Source: Thermoflavifilum sp. (lineage in GTDB: Bacteria; Bacteroidota; Bacteroidia; Chitinophagales; Chitinophagaceae). Taken from it: a stretch of DNA of 64,000 nucleotides. Both the position numbers and the translations under genes were made by a program. The stretch covers positions 186,001 through 250,000 of the forward strand of contig NZ_CP063141.1 in the NCBI RefSeq assembly GCF_014961315.1, in the 5' to 3' direction. Below the pieces are notes generated by a model, which was not told the origin of the DNA, ran no database searches, and worked only from the letters and a program-made list of their open reading frames with translations. Positions 21,327 to 30,082 of the stretch are shown piece after piece; the stretch's first letter is position 1, and every line of letters begins with the position of its first letter.

Positions 21327-22607
21327 TTATCCTACCAGCATACCTGCGATGGTAGCCGAGAGATAAGAAGCCAGGGTGCCGCAGATCAAAGCTTTGAATC
21401 CCAATCTTGCCAGATCCGTCCGACGTGAGGGTTCCAGCTCGCCTATACCGCCTACCTGAATAGCAATTGAACTGAAATTGGCAAAGCCACAGAGCGCAAA
21501 GCTCACAATCACCATCGTCTTGGGATCGAGGGTATCTTTAATTTTAGATAAATCCAGATAAGCCACAAATTCATTCACCACCATCTTGGTACCCATCAAT
21601 GCCCCGGCCGTCTGAGCTTCATGTGCCGGAACTCCCATAGCCCGGGCAAAAACGGAAAAAAGACTTCCTAAAATCTGATTTAAGTTTAGCGTGTTTACAT
21701 CGATCCCGACAAATTGCAATGATATGCCGGCCCAGGCCATCCAGTGTCCCAGCCATCCTAAAAACCAGTCGGCCAGTGCAATCAGGGCGATAAATCCAAT
21801 TAACATAGCCGTTACATTCAATCCCACCCTCAGTCCATCGCTGGCCCCGTGTGAGATAGCATCCAGTAGATTGTAAGTATTACGTTTCACCTCAAGCGTC
21901 ACCTTCCCTTTGGTTTCCGATACTTCGGTTTCGGGCCACACGATTTTTGAGATCACCAGTGCACCCGGAGCCGCCATTAAACTGGCAGCGATTAAATATT
22001 GCGCCGGTACACCCAGTGAAATATACACCGCCATCACGCCTCCAGCAATACAGGCCATACTCCCGGTCATCGACGCCAGCAGTTCACTCATGGTCATCCC
22101 TTTGATATAAGGTTTAATCATGATTTGCGCTTCAACCTGACCTACAAAAGCACTGGCCACATTCGAAAGCGCTTCGCTCCCACTTACGCCCATGATTTTA
22201 TATACCACAAAGGCAATGGCTTTTACGATCCGCTGCATGATACCGAGGTGATAGGCCATGCTCACCAGTACAGCAACAAAGATGATCGTGGGAATGATTT
22301 TGAAAAAAAAGATCAAATTGTTTTCCGGTCCAAATACCTTGCTCAACAAAGGTGAATTCACCAGTGGACCGAAAACAAAAGCCGCTCCTTTGTCGGACAT
22401 GTTCAGCAATTTGGTGACATGATCGCCAATCCAGGCGAACATGGCCTTTCCCAGGGGCACTTTTAAAATAAATATGGCCAGCGCTACCTGCAGGGCCAGG
22501 CCGGTGAGGACCACCCGTAAGCTGATGCGTTTTTTGTTGTTCGACATCAAGAAAGCAATGCCAAGAATCAAGATAATCCCAAATATGCCAGTGAATCTAC
22601 CTGTCAT
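21327..22607 (-). CDS. Concentrative nucleoside transporter (CNT/NupC family)
   Basis: Inner-membrane symporter that takes up nucleosides with Na+ or H+. 426 residues with about ten hydrophobic segments. Family marks include FVFGPLVNS, IIFVAVLVSMAYHLG, GSEALSNVASAFVGQVEAQIMI with the substrate-binding Gln/Glu cluster, GSMACIAGGVMAVYISLG, and NEFVAYLDL followed by SFALCGFANFSSIAIQVGG near the C-terminus. It heads a three-gene operon with the ABC ATPase and the secreted peptidase. Permeant specificity cannot be told from sequence alone. Confidence 0.93.
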   Translation of the reverse strand: MTGRFTGIFGIILILGIAFLMSNNKKRISLRVVLTGLALQVALAIFILKVPLGKAMFAWIGDHVTKLLNMSDKGAAFVFGPLVNSPLLSKVFGPENNLIFFFKIIPTIIFVAVLVSMAYHLGIMQRIVKAIAFVVYKIMGVSGSEALSNVASAFVGQVEAQIMIKPYIKGMTMSELLASMTGSMACIAGGVMAVYISLGVPAQYLIAASLMAAPGALVISKIVWPETEVSETKGKVTLEVKRNTYNLLDAISHGASDGLRVGLNVTAMLIGFIALIALADWFLGWLGHWMAWAGISLQFVGIDVNTLNLNQILGSLFSVFARAMGVPAHEAQTAGALMGTKMVVNEFVAYLDLSKIKDTLDPKTMVIVSFALCGFANFSSIAIQVGGIGELEPSRRTDLARLGFKALICGTLASYLSATIAGMLVG

Positions 22608-22723
22608 GGTTTTTTTAAATTAAAACGGGAAAATAGCATATAATTTTCATTCGCCCGACAAAACATGGATGATTGCAGGCAACAAAAAGACTTAGATCGT
22701 TCGATGAAATGAAAAAGGGAAAT

Positions 22724-22731
22724 TATCTTTG
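22724..22731 (+). promoter_or_regulatory. -7 box directly ahead of the M43 protease gene
   Basis: TATCTTTG is an exact TAnnTTTG match, ending three bases before the ATG at 22735. At 21 bases upstream lies TTC rather than TTG. The position implies a leaderless transcript if the box is used. Confidence 0.4.
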
Positions 22732-22734
22732 TTT

Positions 22735-24921
22735 ATGCCCGTCAGGTACGCCCACACCGTTTTCAAGATTTTTGTGTTTTCGCTCCTGCTCTGCAGTTGG
22801 GGGATGGAATCAGGTATACAAAAGGCATGGGGTCAGCGAAAATGTGGTTTCGATCTGGCTACCCAGCAGGCTTTACAACGCAATCCCAGGCTTATAGAAA
22901 AAGTCCAGGCTATCGAATCGGCCATGCGCCGTTTTATGCTACAGCCTGGCGCCATGCTGAAGATGGATAGCGTGGGCGACACTTCCACCGTTATCATTCC
23001 AGTAGTCGTACACATCGTGCTTCAAGATCCCACCCAGGTGAGCGACAGTCAGGTGTTTTCGCAAATTACAGTGTTGAACCAGGACTATCAAGCGCTGAAT
23101 GCCGATACCAGCAAAGTGCCAGCCGTATGGAAACCCATTATCGGCCGTGTAAAATTCCAGTATGTGCTGGCCAGACGTACACCTACCGGCCTGCCCACCA
23201 ACGGCATAGATCGGGTACCAACCACCGTTTCCACCTTTTCCATCAACAATGCCTGTGCGGAGGTAAAACATGCCAGTACAGGCGGTGCCGATGCCTGGGA
23301 TACAAAAAGCTATCTCAATATCTGGGTCTGCAATCTGCCTTCGGGCTATCTGGGCGTAACCACACAACCCGGACTCTATCCGGCCGACGAGGATGGGGTG
23401 GTAATCACTACCCGGGCATTCGGTACGGTAGGCAATCTGGATCCGGAATTCAACCTGGGCCGCACGGCCACCCACGAAGTAGGGCATTACTGGAATTTGT
23501 TACACCCCTGGGGCATTTACAATAGCAATTCTAATTGCCTGTACGACGATAGCGTGGCCGATACCCCGCCACAGTCGGGCCCCATCTACGGGTGTACCAC
23601 ATTCCCTGCTACCGATAACTGCTCGCCCAACCCACCCGGTGTGATGTTTATGAACTATATGGAATATGTGGACGACAGTTGTATGTATATGTTCACCCAT
23701 GGACAGGTGTTGCGTATGCTTGCCCTGCTCAATACGTTTCGTAGCTCCCTTCTCTCGTCACAGGGCGCCGAGCCCGTTATGCTGGAAAAACTCAAGCCTC
23801 AGTTGCTTCGCATCGTGCAACCAGCCGATAAAATTTGCGACGCCACCATTCAGCCGGTGCTGGTATTGCGCAATTATGGCTACGACTCCCTGTATAAGGT
23901 GAAAATCATTTATTATACCGAGGACTCCGTCGTGCATCAATATCTCTGGACAGGCAAATTGGGTACATTCGACTCCACCCGGGTGATGTTGCCGGCGATT
24001 ACCAGTAGCATCGGCAATCATTTGCTCACGGCCTTTGCCATTGAACCCAACGACAGCACCAACCTGCAATATGCCAGCGATACCATCCGCCAGACCTTCC
24101 ATCTGGATCCCATTTTGACAGGCGATTTTACCGAAGGTTTTGAAGAAGATAGTTTTCCGCCGCCCTACTGGGAAGTCGTAAACCCGGACAACAGTTATAC
24201 CTGGGAACACACCAGCATAGCCAGCCACAGTGGTCAATATTCCGTGGTTATGCGCAACCTGGATTACATGCAAAACGGGCCTATTGACGACCTCATCAGC
24301 CCGGTGATCAATGTAAGCCAGGCCGACTCGGCTTTCCTGTTTTTCTACGTCGCAGCAGGCCTGCAGTCCAATCCTTATGGCAATAACCAATACTGGGATA
24401 CCCTTGAAGTGCTCATCAGCACCGATTGCGGACAAAGCGGTACCGTCGTGTATAAAAAATGGGGACGCTACCTGATGACCGATTCCATCCCTACGAGCCA
24501 GGAGTTCGTGCCCACGGCCTCACAGTGGAGACGCGACTCCATTAACCTGACACCCTTTATCAAACAGGGCAATTTTCAAATCATTTTCCGCAATATCACC
24601 AACTTTGAAAACAACATCTACCTTGACGATATCCAGCTGCAAACCCGCCCCACCAACCCCTATCTCAAGCAAAACAAAGTGCTGGTGGTCCCCAATCCAA
24701 CCACAGGCGAGATCTGGATCGAATTCCTGGAAATAAGCCCCGATTTCAGAGGCGTAAATGTGTATAACAACTTAGGCCAGAAAATAGCCAGCTACTCACC
24801 CGCCAGCATCGTAAACAACCAGATTGCCGTACATTTGTCGGGCAATCCCAGCGGAACCTACTTCGTGGAAATTGTGTATGCGAAATACAACATCGTGAAA
24901 AAGGTTCTGTTGATCCATTGA
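22735..24921 (+). CDS. Secreted M43-family zinc metalloprotease with type IX secretion tail
   Basis: 728 residues. A signal peptide is followed by a pappalysin/cytophagalysin-like catalytic domain: HEVGHYWNLLH gives the zinc ligands H247, H251 and H257 with catalytic E248, and MNYMEYVDDSCMYMFTHGQ contains the Met-turn. A middle region with a CARDB-like segment and a MAM/jelly-roll-like domain (ENNIYLDDIQL) follows. The last ~75 residues (VVPNPTTGEIWIE to SGTYFVEIVY) are a type A sorting domain for the type IX secretion system, so the enzyme is exported across the outer membrane. The ATG at 22735 is used; the longer frame begins with a TTG inside the -7 box. Confidence 0.88.
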   Translation: MPVRYAHTVFKIFVFSLLLCSWGMESGIQKAWGQRKCGFDLATQQALQRNPRLIEKVQAIESAMRRFMLQPGAMLKMDSVGDTSTVIIPVVVHIVLQDPTQVSDSQVFSQITVLNQDYQALNADTSKVPAVWKPIIGRVKFQYVLARRTPTGLPTNGIDRVPTTVSTFSINNACAEVKHASTGGADAWDTKSYLNIWVCNLPSGYLGVTTQPGLYPADEDGVVITTRAFGTVGNLDPEFNLGRTATHEVGHYWNLLHPWGIYNSNSNCLYDDSVADTPPQSGPIYGCTTFPATDNCSPNPPGVMFMNYMEYVDDSCMYMFTHGQVLRMLALLNTFRSSLLSSQGAEPVMLEKLKPQLLRIVQPADKICDATIQPVLVLRNYGYDSLYKVKIIYYTEDSVVHQYLWTGKLGTFDSTRVMLPAITSSIGNHLLTAFAIEPNDSTNLQYASDTIRQTFHLDPILTGDFTEGFEEDSFPPPYWEVVNPDNSYTWEHTSIASHSGQYSVVMRNLDYMQNGPIDDLISPVINVSQADSAFLFFYVAAGLQSNPYGNNQYWDTLEVLISTDCGQSGTVVYKKWGRYLMTDSIPTSQEFVPTASQWRRDSINLTPFIKQGNFQIIFRNITNFENNIYLDDIQLQTRPTNPYLKQNKVLVVPNPTTGEIWIEFLEISPDFRGVNVYNNLGQKIASYSPASIVNNQIAVHLSGNPSGTYFVEIVYAKYNIVKKVLLIH

Positions 24922-24949
24922 TTCCTGAGTTTAATTCATCATTGACGCT

Positions 24950-26104
24950 ATGGATCGTACAGCATTGATGCAACTGTTGCAAAACTGCCATTTATCCGAA
25001 GACCTACAACAGATTACAGCAAAAATTCTACGCGGTGAACGACTTACACCCGACGAAGGCCTGCTCCTGTTCGAAAAAGGAAAAATCAATTGGCTGGGGG
25101 CATTAGCAAATTATGTGCGGGAACAAAAACACGGCAACGACACTTTTTTCAACCGCAATGTGCATATCGAACCGACTAATGTTTGCGTATATAGTTGCAA
25201 ATTCTGCTCCTATTCACGGTTATACAAACATCGGGAAGAAGGCTGGGAGCTGAGCCTGGACGATATGCTGAATATCGTGAAGCGCTACGACGGGCAACCC
25301 ATCACGGAAGTGCATATCGTGGGCGGTGTGCATCCCAAACTCGATTTTTATTTCTTCCGGGAATTGTTGCAACGTATAAAAGCGCATCGTCCGGATATCC
25401 ACATCAAAGCATTTACGGCTGTTGAACTGTATTACATGTTTAAAAAAGCCCACCTGAGCTATGAAGAAGGGCTTCAACAATTGAAAGAAGCAGGACTGGA
25501 CTCGATTCCCGGCGGAGGTGCCGAAATTTTTGATCCGGAAATCCGTGAACAAATTTGTGCCGATAAAGTGGATGCGGAAAACTGGCTGAAAATCCATGAA
25601 ACGGCTCATCGGCTGGGCATTCCCAGCAATGCCACCATGTTGTATGGACATATTGAAAGCTATGCCCACCGTATTGATCATATGGAACGCCTGCGGCAAT
25701 TGCAGGATCAGACGGGAGGCTTTAATTGTTTTATCCCCCTCAAATTTCGCAACCAGCACAACGAGATGAGCCATGTACCGGAAAGCAGCGTGATTGAAGA
25801 TATTAAGATGTATGCCGTGGCCAGGCTGTATCTGGATAATTTTCCGCACCTGAAAGCCTACTGGCCTATGCTCGGACGCGATATGGCTCAGATGATGCTC
25901 TCCTTTGGCGTGGATGATTTAGATGGCACGATCGACGATTCTACGAAAATCTACTCGATGGCCGGAGCCGAAGAACAACATCCTGCGATGACCACCGAAG
26001 AAATCACGGCATTGATTCGCAAAGCCCATCGCATACCCGTGGAGCGCAACAGCCTGTATGAAGTGGTGCGTCGCTTCGATGAACCCGTACCTGTGCACAA
26101 TTGA
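24950..26104 (+). CDS. mqnE: Aminofutalosine synthase, menaquinone futalosine pathway
   Basis: Radical SAM enzyme that joins 3-[(1-carboxyvinyl)oxy]benzoate with SAM to make aminofutalosine, the entry to the alternative menaquinone route. 384 residues. The cluster motif is C79-x3-C83-x2-C86 in CVYSCKFCSY, preceded by HIEPTNVC. GLDSIPGGGAEIFDPEIR and FIPLKFRNQHNEMSH are features of MqnE rather than MqnC. It lies 28 bases after the M43 protease gene on the same strand. The partner genes mqnA, C and D are not in the window, as is common where the pathway genes are scattered. Confidence 0.9.
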   Translation: MDRTALMQLLQNCHLSEDLQQITAKILRGERLTPDEGLLLFEKGKINWLGALANYVREQKHGNDTFFNRNVHIEPTNVCVYSCKFCSYSRLYKHREEGWELSLDDMLNIVKRYDGQPITEVHIVGGVHPKLDFYFFRELLQRIKAHRPDIHIKAFTAVELYYMFKKAHLSYEEGLQQLKEAGLDSIPGGGAEIFDPEIREQICADKVDAENWLKIHETAHRLGIPSNATMLYGHIESYAHRIDHMERLRQLQDQTGGFNCFIPLKFRNQHNEMSHVPESSVIEDIKMYAVARLYLDNFPHLKAYWPMLGRDMAQMMLSFGVDDLDGTIDDSTKIYSMAGAEEQHPAMTTEEITALIRKAHRIPVERNSLYEVVRRFDEPVPVHN

Positions 26105-26149
26105 GAAAATCGAAAGTACGAAACAGCTCAACATCGCTGACCTTCCCGC

Positions 26150-26803
26150 TCATTGCCATTTTTTGGCATCTTCGAGGAATTTGGCCAGGCCGATATCGGT
26201 GAGTGGATGTTTAAGCAAGCCCACCAGGGTATCGTACGGGCAGGTACATACATCCGCACCAAGCTCAGCACATTTTACGATATGCAGCGAACTGCGAATG
26301 GATGCGGCCAGAATCTGTGTTTCAAAACCCTGCACCGTGTAAATATGGGCAATCTGTTCAATTAATTCCAGTCCGTCCCAGTTGATATCATCAATCCGAC
26401 CAATGAAAGGCGAAACATAACGCGCACCGGCCTTGGCGGCTAAAATGGCCTGTGCCGGAGAAAATACAAGTGTACAGTTGGTGGGAATGCCGTTGGCTTT
26501 CAACCAGTGAATGGCTTTCACACCATCTTTAATCATCGGTATCTTCACCACAATCCGCGGGTGAATCTTGGCCAGCTCCTGCGCTTCCCGTATCATGCCA
26601 TCAAAGTCGGTGGAAACAACTTCTGCACTCACATCGCCATTCACAATTTCACATATCGTGCGGTAATGCTCAAACACGGCTTCTTTACCTTTAATGCCTT
26701 CTTTGGCCATCAACGATGGATTGGTGGTAACCCCATCCAGAATTCCCAGATCATGGATTTCACGAATTTGATTCAGATTGGCCGTATCAATGAAAAATTT
26801 CAT
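26150..26803 (-). CDS. Transaldolase-like protein (fructose-6-phosphate aldolase / small transaldolase)
   Basis: 217 residues from the ATG at 26801-26803, which gives the standard opening MKFFIDTANLNQIREI; the 14 extra residues of the longer frame are not family-like. The Schiff-base lysine is K87 in VVKIPM, and TTNPSL and SPFIGRIDD are conserved active-site segments. This is the short subfamily that includes both fructose-6-phosphate aldolase and true transaldolases of about 215 residues; in Bacteroidota it usually serves as transaldolase in the pentose phosphate pathway. The SRP RNA gene lies just upstream on the same strand. Confidence 0.88.
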   Translation of the reverse strand: MKFFIDTANLNQIREIHDLGILDGVTTNPSLMAKEGIKGKEAVFEHYRTICEIVNGDVSAEVVSTDFDGMIREAQELAKIHPRIVVKIPMIKDGVKAIHWLKANGIPTNCTLVFSPAQAILAAKAGARYVSPFIGRIDDINWDGLELIEQIAHIYTVQGFETQILAASIRSSLHIVKCAELGADVCTCPYDTLVGLLKHPLTDIGLAKFLEDAKKWQ

Positions 26804-26840
26804 AGCCTGAAAGATTTGTATGTTACGTGAAAGGAAAAAT

Positions 26841-26935
26841 GGCAAGTGGCTTACATCGCACCGCTGCGACCGCCTACCCTTGCTGCATTCCTGCCCTGGG
26901 GGAGTTCAGCAGGAGCTGGTCGTGTAAGACTTGCC
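26841..26935 (-). ncRNA. ffs: Small signal recognition particle RNA (4.5S type)
   Basis: The minus strand carries the SRP Alu-less helix 8: CCCAGGGCAGGAATGCAGCA contains the conserved asymmetric and symmetric loops bound by Ffh. The ends pair as GGCAAGTCTTACA with TGTAAGCCACTTGCC, closing a single long hairpin of about 95 bases. It is the RNA scaffold for co-translational targeting of membrane proteins. The exact ends are taken from the closing stem. Confidence 0.92.
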
Positions 26936-26940
26936 AGCAG

Positions 26941-26948
26941 CGAAGGTA
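26941..26948 (-). promoter_or_regulatory. -7 box of the SRP RNA gene
   Basis: TACCTTCG on the minus strand differs from TAnnTTTG at one base and ends six bases before the first base of the SRP RNA, exactly where a -7 element should lie. No TTG at the correct distance was found. Confidence 0.5.
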
Positions 26949-27023
26949 AAAAGAATTTTCCAGTTGCGGTTAAAAATCAACCCATTTGACGTATTTTTCA
27001 TATTCATTTTAACATATACCTGT

Positions 27024-27704
27024 ATGGCCAAAACGAATAACCCTACCTGCATTAAAATCAGTCCTTCCGACCTGACATACCTGTATGCTTCCTGCAAGCG
27101 ATGCTTTTATCTGAAATATAAGCATAACCTTTCACAGCCCAGAACTCCAGGCGGCATCAATAACACACTCGATAGCTTGTTTAAAAATCATTTCAAAGGT
27201 CAATCCATCAATAAATTTATAAAGATCCCATCGCCGCAAGGCTCGATTATCCAGACAGGGAGAACCATTACCTCAACAATAATATCCCAGCGGGGGAAGC
27301 CAGGCTGTTATCTTGAAGGAAAATATGATGCTTTGATTCAATTTGACGACGGGAATTATGGCATTGTAGATTTCAAAGCCAGTAAATATAGCCCGGATAA
27401 AATAGAGACATTCAAATGGCAGTTAATGGCCTACCAGTATGCTTTCACTCATCCATACCGTGGTGCTGTCTATCCTATTTCTAAAATGGGCTTGCTGTTT
27501 ATCTATCCAACTGATTTCCAGCCATTCGACAATGGCAACTATCATTTGCCTGTGGAAATTCATTGGGATGAAGTCCAGTATAATGAGCAGGAATTTCTGG
27601 AATTTATTTATGAAGTACAGGATCTACTCAGCCAGGACAGGGTACCAGCACGTTCCGTGGATTGCCCATACTGCAAATTTGTATCTGAAACGATGAATCT
27701 ATAA
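27024..27704 (+). CDS. Solitary PD-(D/E)XK nuclease with four cysteines (Cas4/RecB-like)
   Basis: 226 residues from the ATG at 27024 (the longer frame reads back through the SRP RNA and is not used). The nuclease core is visible: LEGKYDALIQFDD, then GIVDFKASK (D-x-K), then QLMAYQYAF, the Q-motif helix of RecB-family enzymes. Two cysteine pairs flank the core, C24-x2-C27 in SCKRCFYLKY and C214-x2-C217 in CPYCKF, an arrangement that could hold a 4Fe-4S cluster as in Cas4 and AddB. No cas genes, helicase or CRISPR repeats are present in the window. Its composition is more AT-rich than its neighbours. Role unknown; DNA-end processing is inference. Confidence 0.75.
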   Translation: MAKTNNPTCIKISPSDLTYLYASCKRCFYLKYKHNLSQPRTPGGINNTLDSLFKNHFKGQSINKFIKIPSPQGSIIQTGRTITSTIISQRGKPGCYLEGKYDALIQFDDGNYGIVDFKASKYSPDKIETFKWQLMAYQYAFTHPYRGAVYPISKMGLLFIYPTDFQPFDNGNYHLPVEIHWDEVQYNEQEFLEFIYEVQDLLSQDRVPARSVDCPYCKFVSETMNL

Positions 27705-27722
27705 AAAATATCTTTACCTTTG
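27693..27722 (+). promoter_or_regulatory. Promoter of the his-trp-his operon
   Basis: TACCTTTG (27715-27722) matches TAnnTTTG exactly; 19 bases upstream is ATG (27693-27695) in place of TTG. Transcription would start near 27728, about 13 bases before the his leader peptide. The upstream element overlaps the end of the nuclease gene. Confidence 0.6.
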
Positions 27723-27740
27723 CCCCGAAATTCAATAACC

Positions 27741-27797
27741 ATGAAACGGCATGTACATCATCACGCAGCTCAGGTATCTCCGGGGAAGCCGAGATGA
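27741..27797 (+). CDS. hisL: his operon leader peptide (attenuator sensor)
   Basis: An 18-codon open frame starting ATG AAA CGG and ending TGA at 27795-27797. Codons 4 and 6-8 are His (CAT, CAT, CAT, CAC at 27750-27764), four of five consecutive positions. It lies between a strong promoter and a terminator hairpin directly ahead of hisG, which is the textbook layout of a histidine attenuator. When charged tRNA-His is scarce the ribosome should stall on these codons. The peptide itself has no expected function. Confidence 0.88.
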   Translation: MKRHVHHHAAQVSPGKPR

Positions 27798-27857
27798 GGT
27801 GCATGCTGTTTGAAGATATGTGCAAAAGGCTTACCCGGTGCTGGTAAGCCTTTTTTA
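27780..27857 (+). terminator. his attenuator: antiterminator and terminator hairpins
   Basis: Terminator: AAAAGGCTTACC (27824-27835) pairs perfectly with GGTAAGCCTTTT (27843-27854) over a 7-base loop and runs into a T tract. Antiterminator: CCGGGGAAGCC (27780-27790) pairs with GGCTTACCCGG (27828-27838) with one mismatch, disrupting the terminator. A ribosome stalled on the last His codon covers up to about 27779, leaving the antiterminator strand free; a ribosome at the stop codon covers it. Amino-acid shortage therefore allows transcription into hisG. Confidence 0.85.
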
Positions 27858-27872
27858 TTAAATAGAAAAATC

Positions 27873-28739
27873 ATGACGCATTCAGCCAAACTGAAAATTG
27901 CCATTCAAAAATCGGGACGCCTGCACGACGACTCCGTGAAATTATTGCAGGAATGCGGCATTGACCTGCATAACGGATTGAACAAGCTGAAGACCGAAGC
28001 CAGCAATTTCCCGCTGGAAGTGTATTTCCTGCGGGATGATGATATTCCGCAATATGTGGAAGATGAAGTAGCCGATGTAGGCATTGTGGGCGAGAATGTA
28101 ATCCTGGAAAAAGAAAAACAGGTTCAGGTAGTCGAGCAGCTGGGATACGGCAATTGTCGCCTCTCCCTGGCTATTCCCAAAGATCAGGACTACAGAGGCG
28201 TTCATGACCTGCAGGGCAAACGCATTGCCACCAGCTATCCACATTTGCTTACGAAATATCTTGCTGAGCATCAGGTCGAAGCAGAAATCCACGAAATCAG
28301 CGGCTCCGTGGAAATTGCACCCAGCATTGGATTGGCCGATGCTATCTGTGATCTGGTCAGCAGCGGATCTACCCTGTTTATGAATGGACTGCGAGAAGTG
28401 GAGACCATCCTGCATTCGCAGGCCGTACTCATCAGCCACAACCAGCTAAAAGGTCATGCACGCGATTTGCTGGAACAATTGCGCTTTCGCATTCAGGCCG
28501 TAAAAAAAGCCCGGCATAATAAATACATTTTGCTGAATGCACCCAACGATAAACTTCCGGAAATCATCAAATTACTACCCGGGATGAAAAGCCCTACCAT
28601 TCTGCCGTTGGCCGAATCGGGCTGGAGCTCGGTGCATTCTGTAGTGAATGAAAATGATTTCTGGGATATCATCGAAAGCCTGAAAAAGCAAGGCGCTCAG
28701 GGCATTCTGGTGGTGCCCATCGAAAAGATGATCATTTAA
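27873..28739 (+). CDS. hisG: ATP phosphoribosyltransferase (long form)
   Basis: First step of histidine synthesis: ATP plus PRPP gives phosphoribosyl-ATP. 288 residues from the ATG at 27873 (MTHSAKLKIAIQKSGRL); the longer frame would begin inside the attenuator. The catalytic domain includes DVGIVGENVI and the PRPP loop region EIAPSIGLADAICDLVSSGSTL. The extra C-terminal domain (SPTILPLAESGWSSVHSVV) marks the long, HisZ-independent form that is feedback-inhibited by histidine. First structural gene of the operon, 17 bases before hisD. Confidence 0.96.
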   Translation: MTHSAKLKIAIQKSGRLHDDSVKLLQECGIDLHNGLNKLKTEASNFPLEVYFLRDDDIPQYVEDEVADVGIVGENVILEKEKQVQVVEQLGYGNCRLSLAIPKDQDYRGVHDLQGKRIATSYPHLLTKYLAEHQVEAEIHEISGSVEIAPSIGLADAICDLVSSGSTLFMNGLREVETILHSQAVLISHNQLKGHARDLLEQLRFRIQAVKKARHNKYILLNAPNDKLPEIIKLLPGMKSPTILPLAESGWSSVHSVVNENDFWDIIESLKKQGAQGILVVPIEKMII

Positions 28740-28756
28740 AACCTGTTTCAATCGCT

Positions 28757-30067
28757 ATGTGGACATTCATCCGATATCCGGAAAAATCAAGCTGGAACGA
28801 TTTGCTGCAGCGCCCCAACGATGATGCGCCAGAGATTCGCGAGCGGGTAGAAACGATTTTATCTCGGGTTCGCACCGATGGCGATGCAGCTTTGCTGGCG
28901 CTGACAGCCGAACTGGATGGTGTGCAACTCGATAAACTTGCTTATGAAGTGCCTGGACGGCAGAAAATCATACAACAACTGCCCGATCCTTTGCGGGAGG
29001 CTATCGACCTGGCAGTGGCCAACATCCGGCGGTTTCACCAGGCACAGCTTACCGATGAAATAGCAGTAGAAACCATGCCGGGGATCCGTTGCTGGCAAAA
29101 ATCGTTGCCAATCGCTTCTGTTGGATTGTATGTCCCGGGTGGATCAGCACCTTTGTTTTCCACATTGATGATGCTGGCCATTCCTGCACGTATTGCGGGT
29201 TGCAGACAACTGGTGGTATGTTCACCACCTATGAAAGATGGAAGCCTGCATCCGGCGTTGTTGTATGTAGCAAGCCTCTGCGAAATACCGATCATTTATC
29301 GCGTAGGCGGAGCACAGGCTATTGCGGCTATGGCCTGGGGTACGGAAACGATACCACGCGTGGATAAAATTTTCGGACCCGGCAATCGCTATGTTACGCT
29401 GGCCAAGCAACTGTTGCAACAGGAAGGGCTGGCCATCGACATGCCTGCAGGACCTTCGGAAGTGGCTGTACTGGGCGACAGCAGCTGCCCGCCCGAATTT
29501 GCAGCTGCCGATCTGCTTTCTCAGGCCGAACATGGACCTGATAGCCAGGTGCTGCTGGTAAGCACAGACGAGGCCTGGATGAGCGAGGTTGAAAATGCCC
29601 TGCGCAAGCAGCTCTCCAGCTTACCCCGGCAAGCCGTAGCAATCCGCGCGCTCAGCCATAGCAAAGCATGCCTGATGAAAAATGAAGATGAAGCGATTGC
29701 CTTACTGAATGCATATGCACCCGAACACCTGATTCTGGCCTGTCGCCACGCCCGTGCACTGGCCGAACGAATTGAACATGCCGGCTCGGTATTTATTGGC
29801 TATTATGCTCCCGAAAGCGTCGGAGATTATGCTTCGGGCACCAATCATACCCTTCCCACTGCAGGCTTTGCTCGCGCATGGAGTGGTGTGCATGTGGATA
29901 GCTTTCGGAAAAAAATCAGTTTTCAGGAACTTAGTCGCGAAGGCCTTCGGGCCATAGGACCGGCCGTGGAAACCCTGGCGCTTGCAGAAGGTCTGCAGGG
30001 CCATCAACAGGCAGTTGCCATCCGGCTCCGACAGTTATATGCAAGTGATGATGGATTAAAAACATAA
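28757..30067 (+). CDS. hisD: Histidinol dehydrogenase
   Basis: Zinc- and NAD-dependent enzyme that oxidises L-histidinol to L-histidine in two steps. 436 residues. Conserved stretches include LPIASVGLYVPGGSAPLFST, GGAQAIAAMAWGTETIPRVD, GPGNRYVTLAKQ, DMPAGPSEVAVLGD and the zinc/catalytic segment DLLSQAEHGPDSQVLL. The C-terminal YAPEHLILA and GDYASGTNHTLPTAG are also typical. It is 17 bases after hisG and 15 before hisC. Confidence 0.97.
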   Translation: MWTFIRYPEKSSWNDLLQRPNDDAPEIRERVETILSRVRTDGDAALLALTAELDGVQLDKLAYEVPGRQKIIQQLPDPLREAIDLAVANIRRFHQAQLTDEIAVETMPGIRCWQKSLPIASVGLYVPGGSAPLFSTLMMLAIPARIAGCRQLVVCSPPMKDGSLHPALLYVASLCEIPIIYRVGGAQAIAAMAWGTETIPRVDKIFGPGNRYVTLAKQLLQQEGLAIDMPAGPSEVAVLGDSSCPPEFAAADLLSQAEHGPDSQVLLVSTDEAWMSEVENALRKQLSSLPRQAVAIRALSHSKACLMKNEDEAIALLNAYAPEHLILACRHARALAERIEHAGSVFIGYYAPESVGDYASGTNHTLPTAGFARAWSGVHVDSFRKKISFQELSREGLRAIGPAVETLALAEGLQGHQQAVAIRLRQLYASDDGLKT

Positions 30068-30082
30068 AAACATTGCCATACC

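Noticed and set aside
27024-27704. Part of a CRISPR-Cas system (Cas4)
   Set aside because: No repeats, cas1, cas2 or effector genes anywhere in the window; the cysteine layout also differs from standard Cas4.
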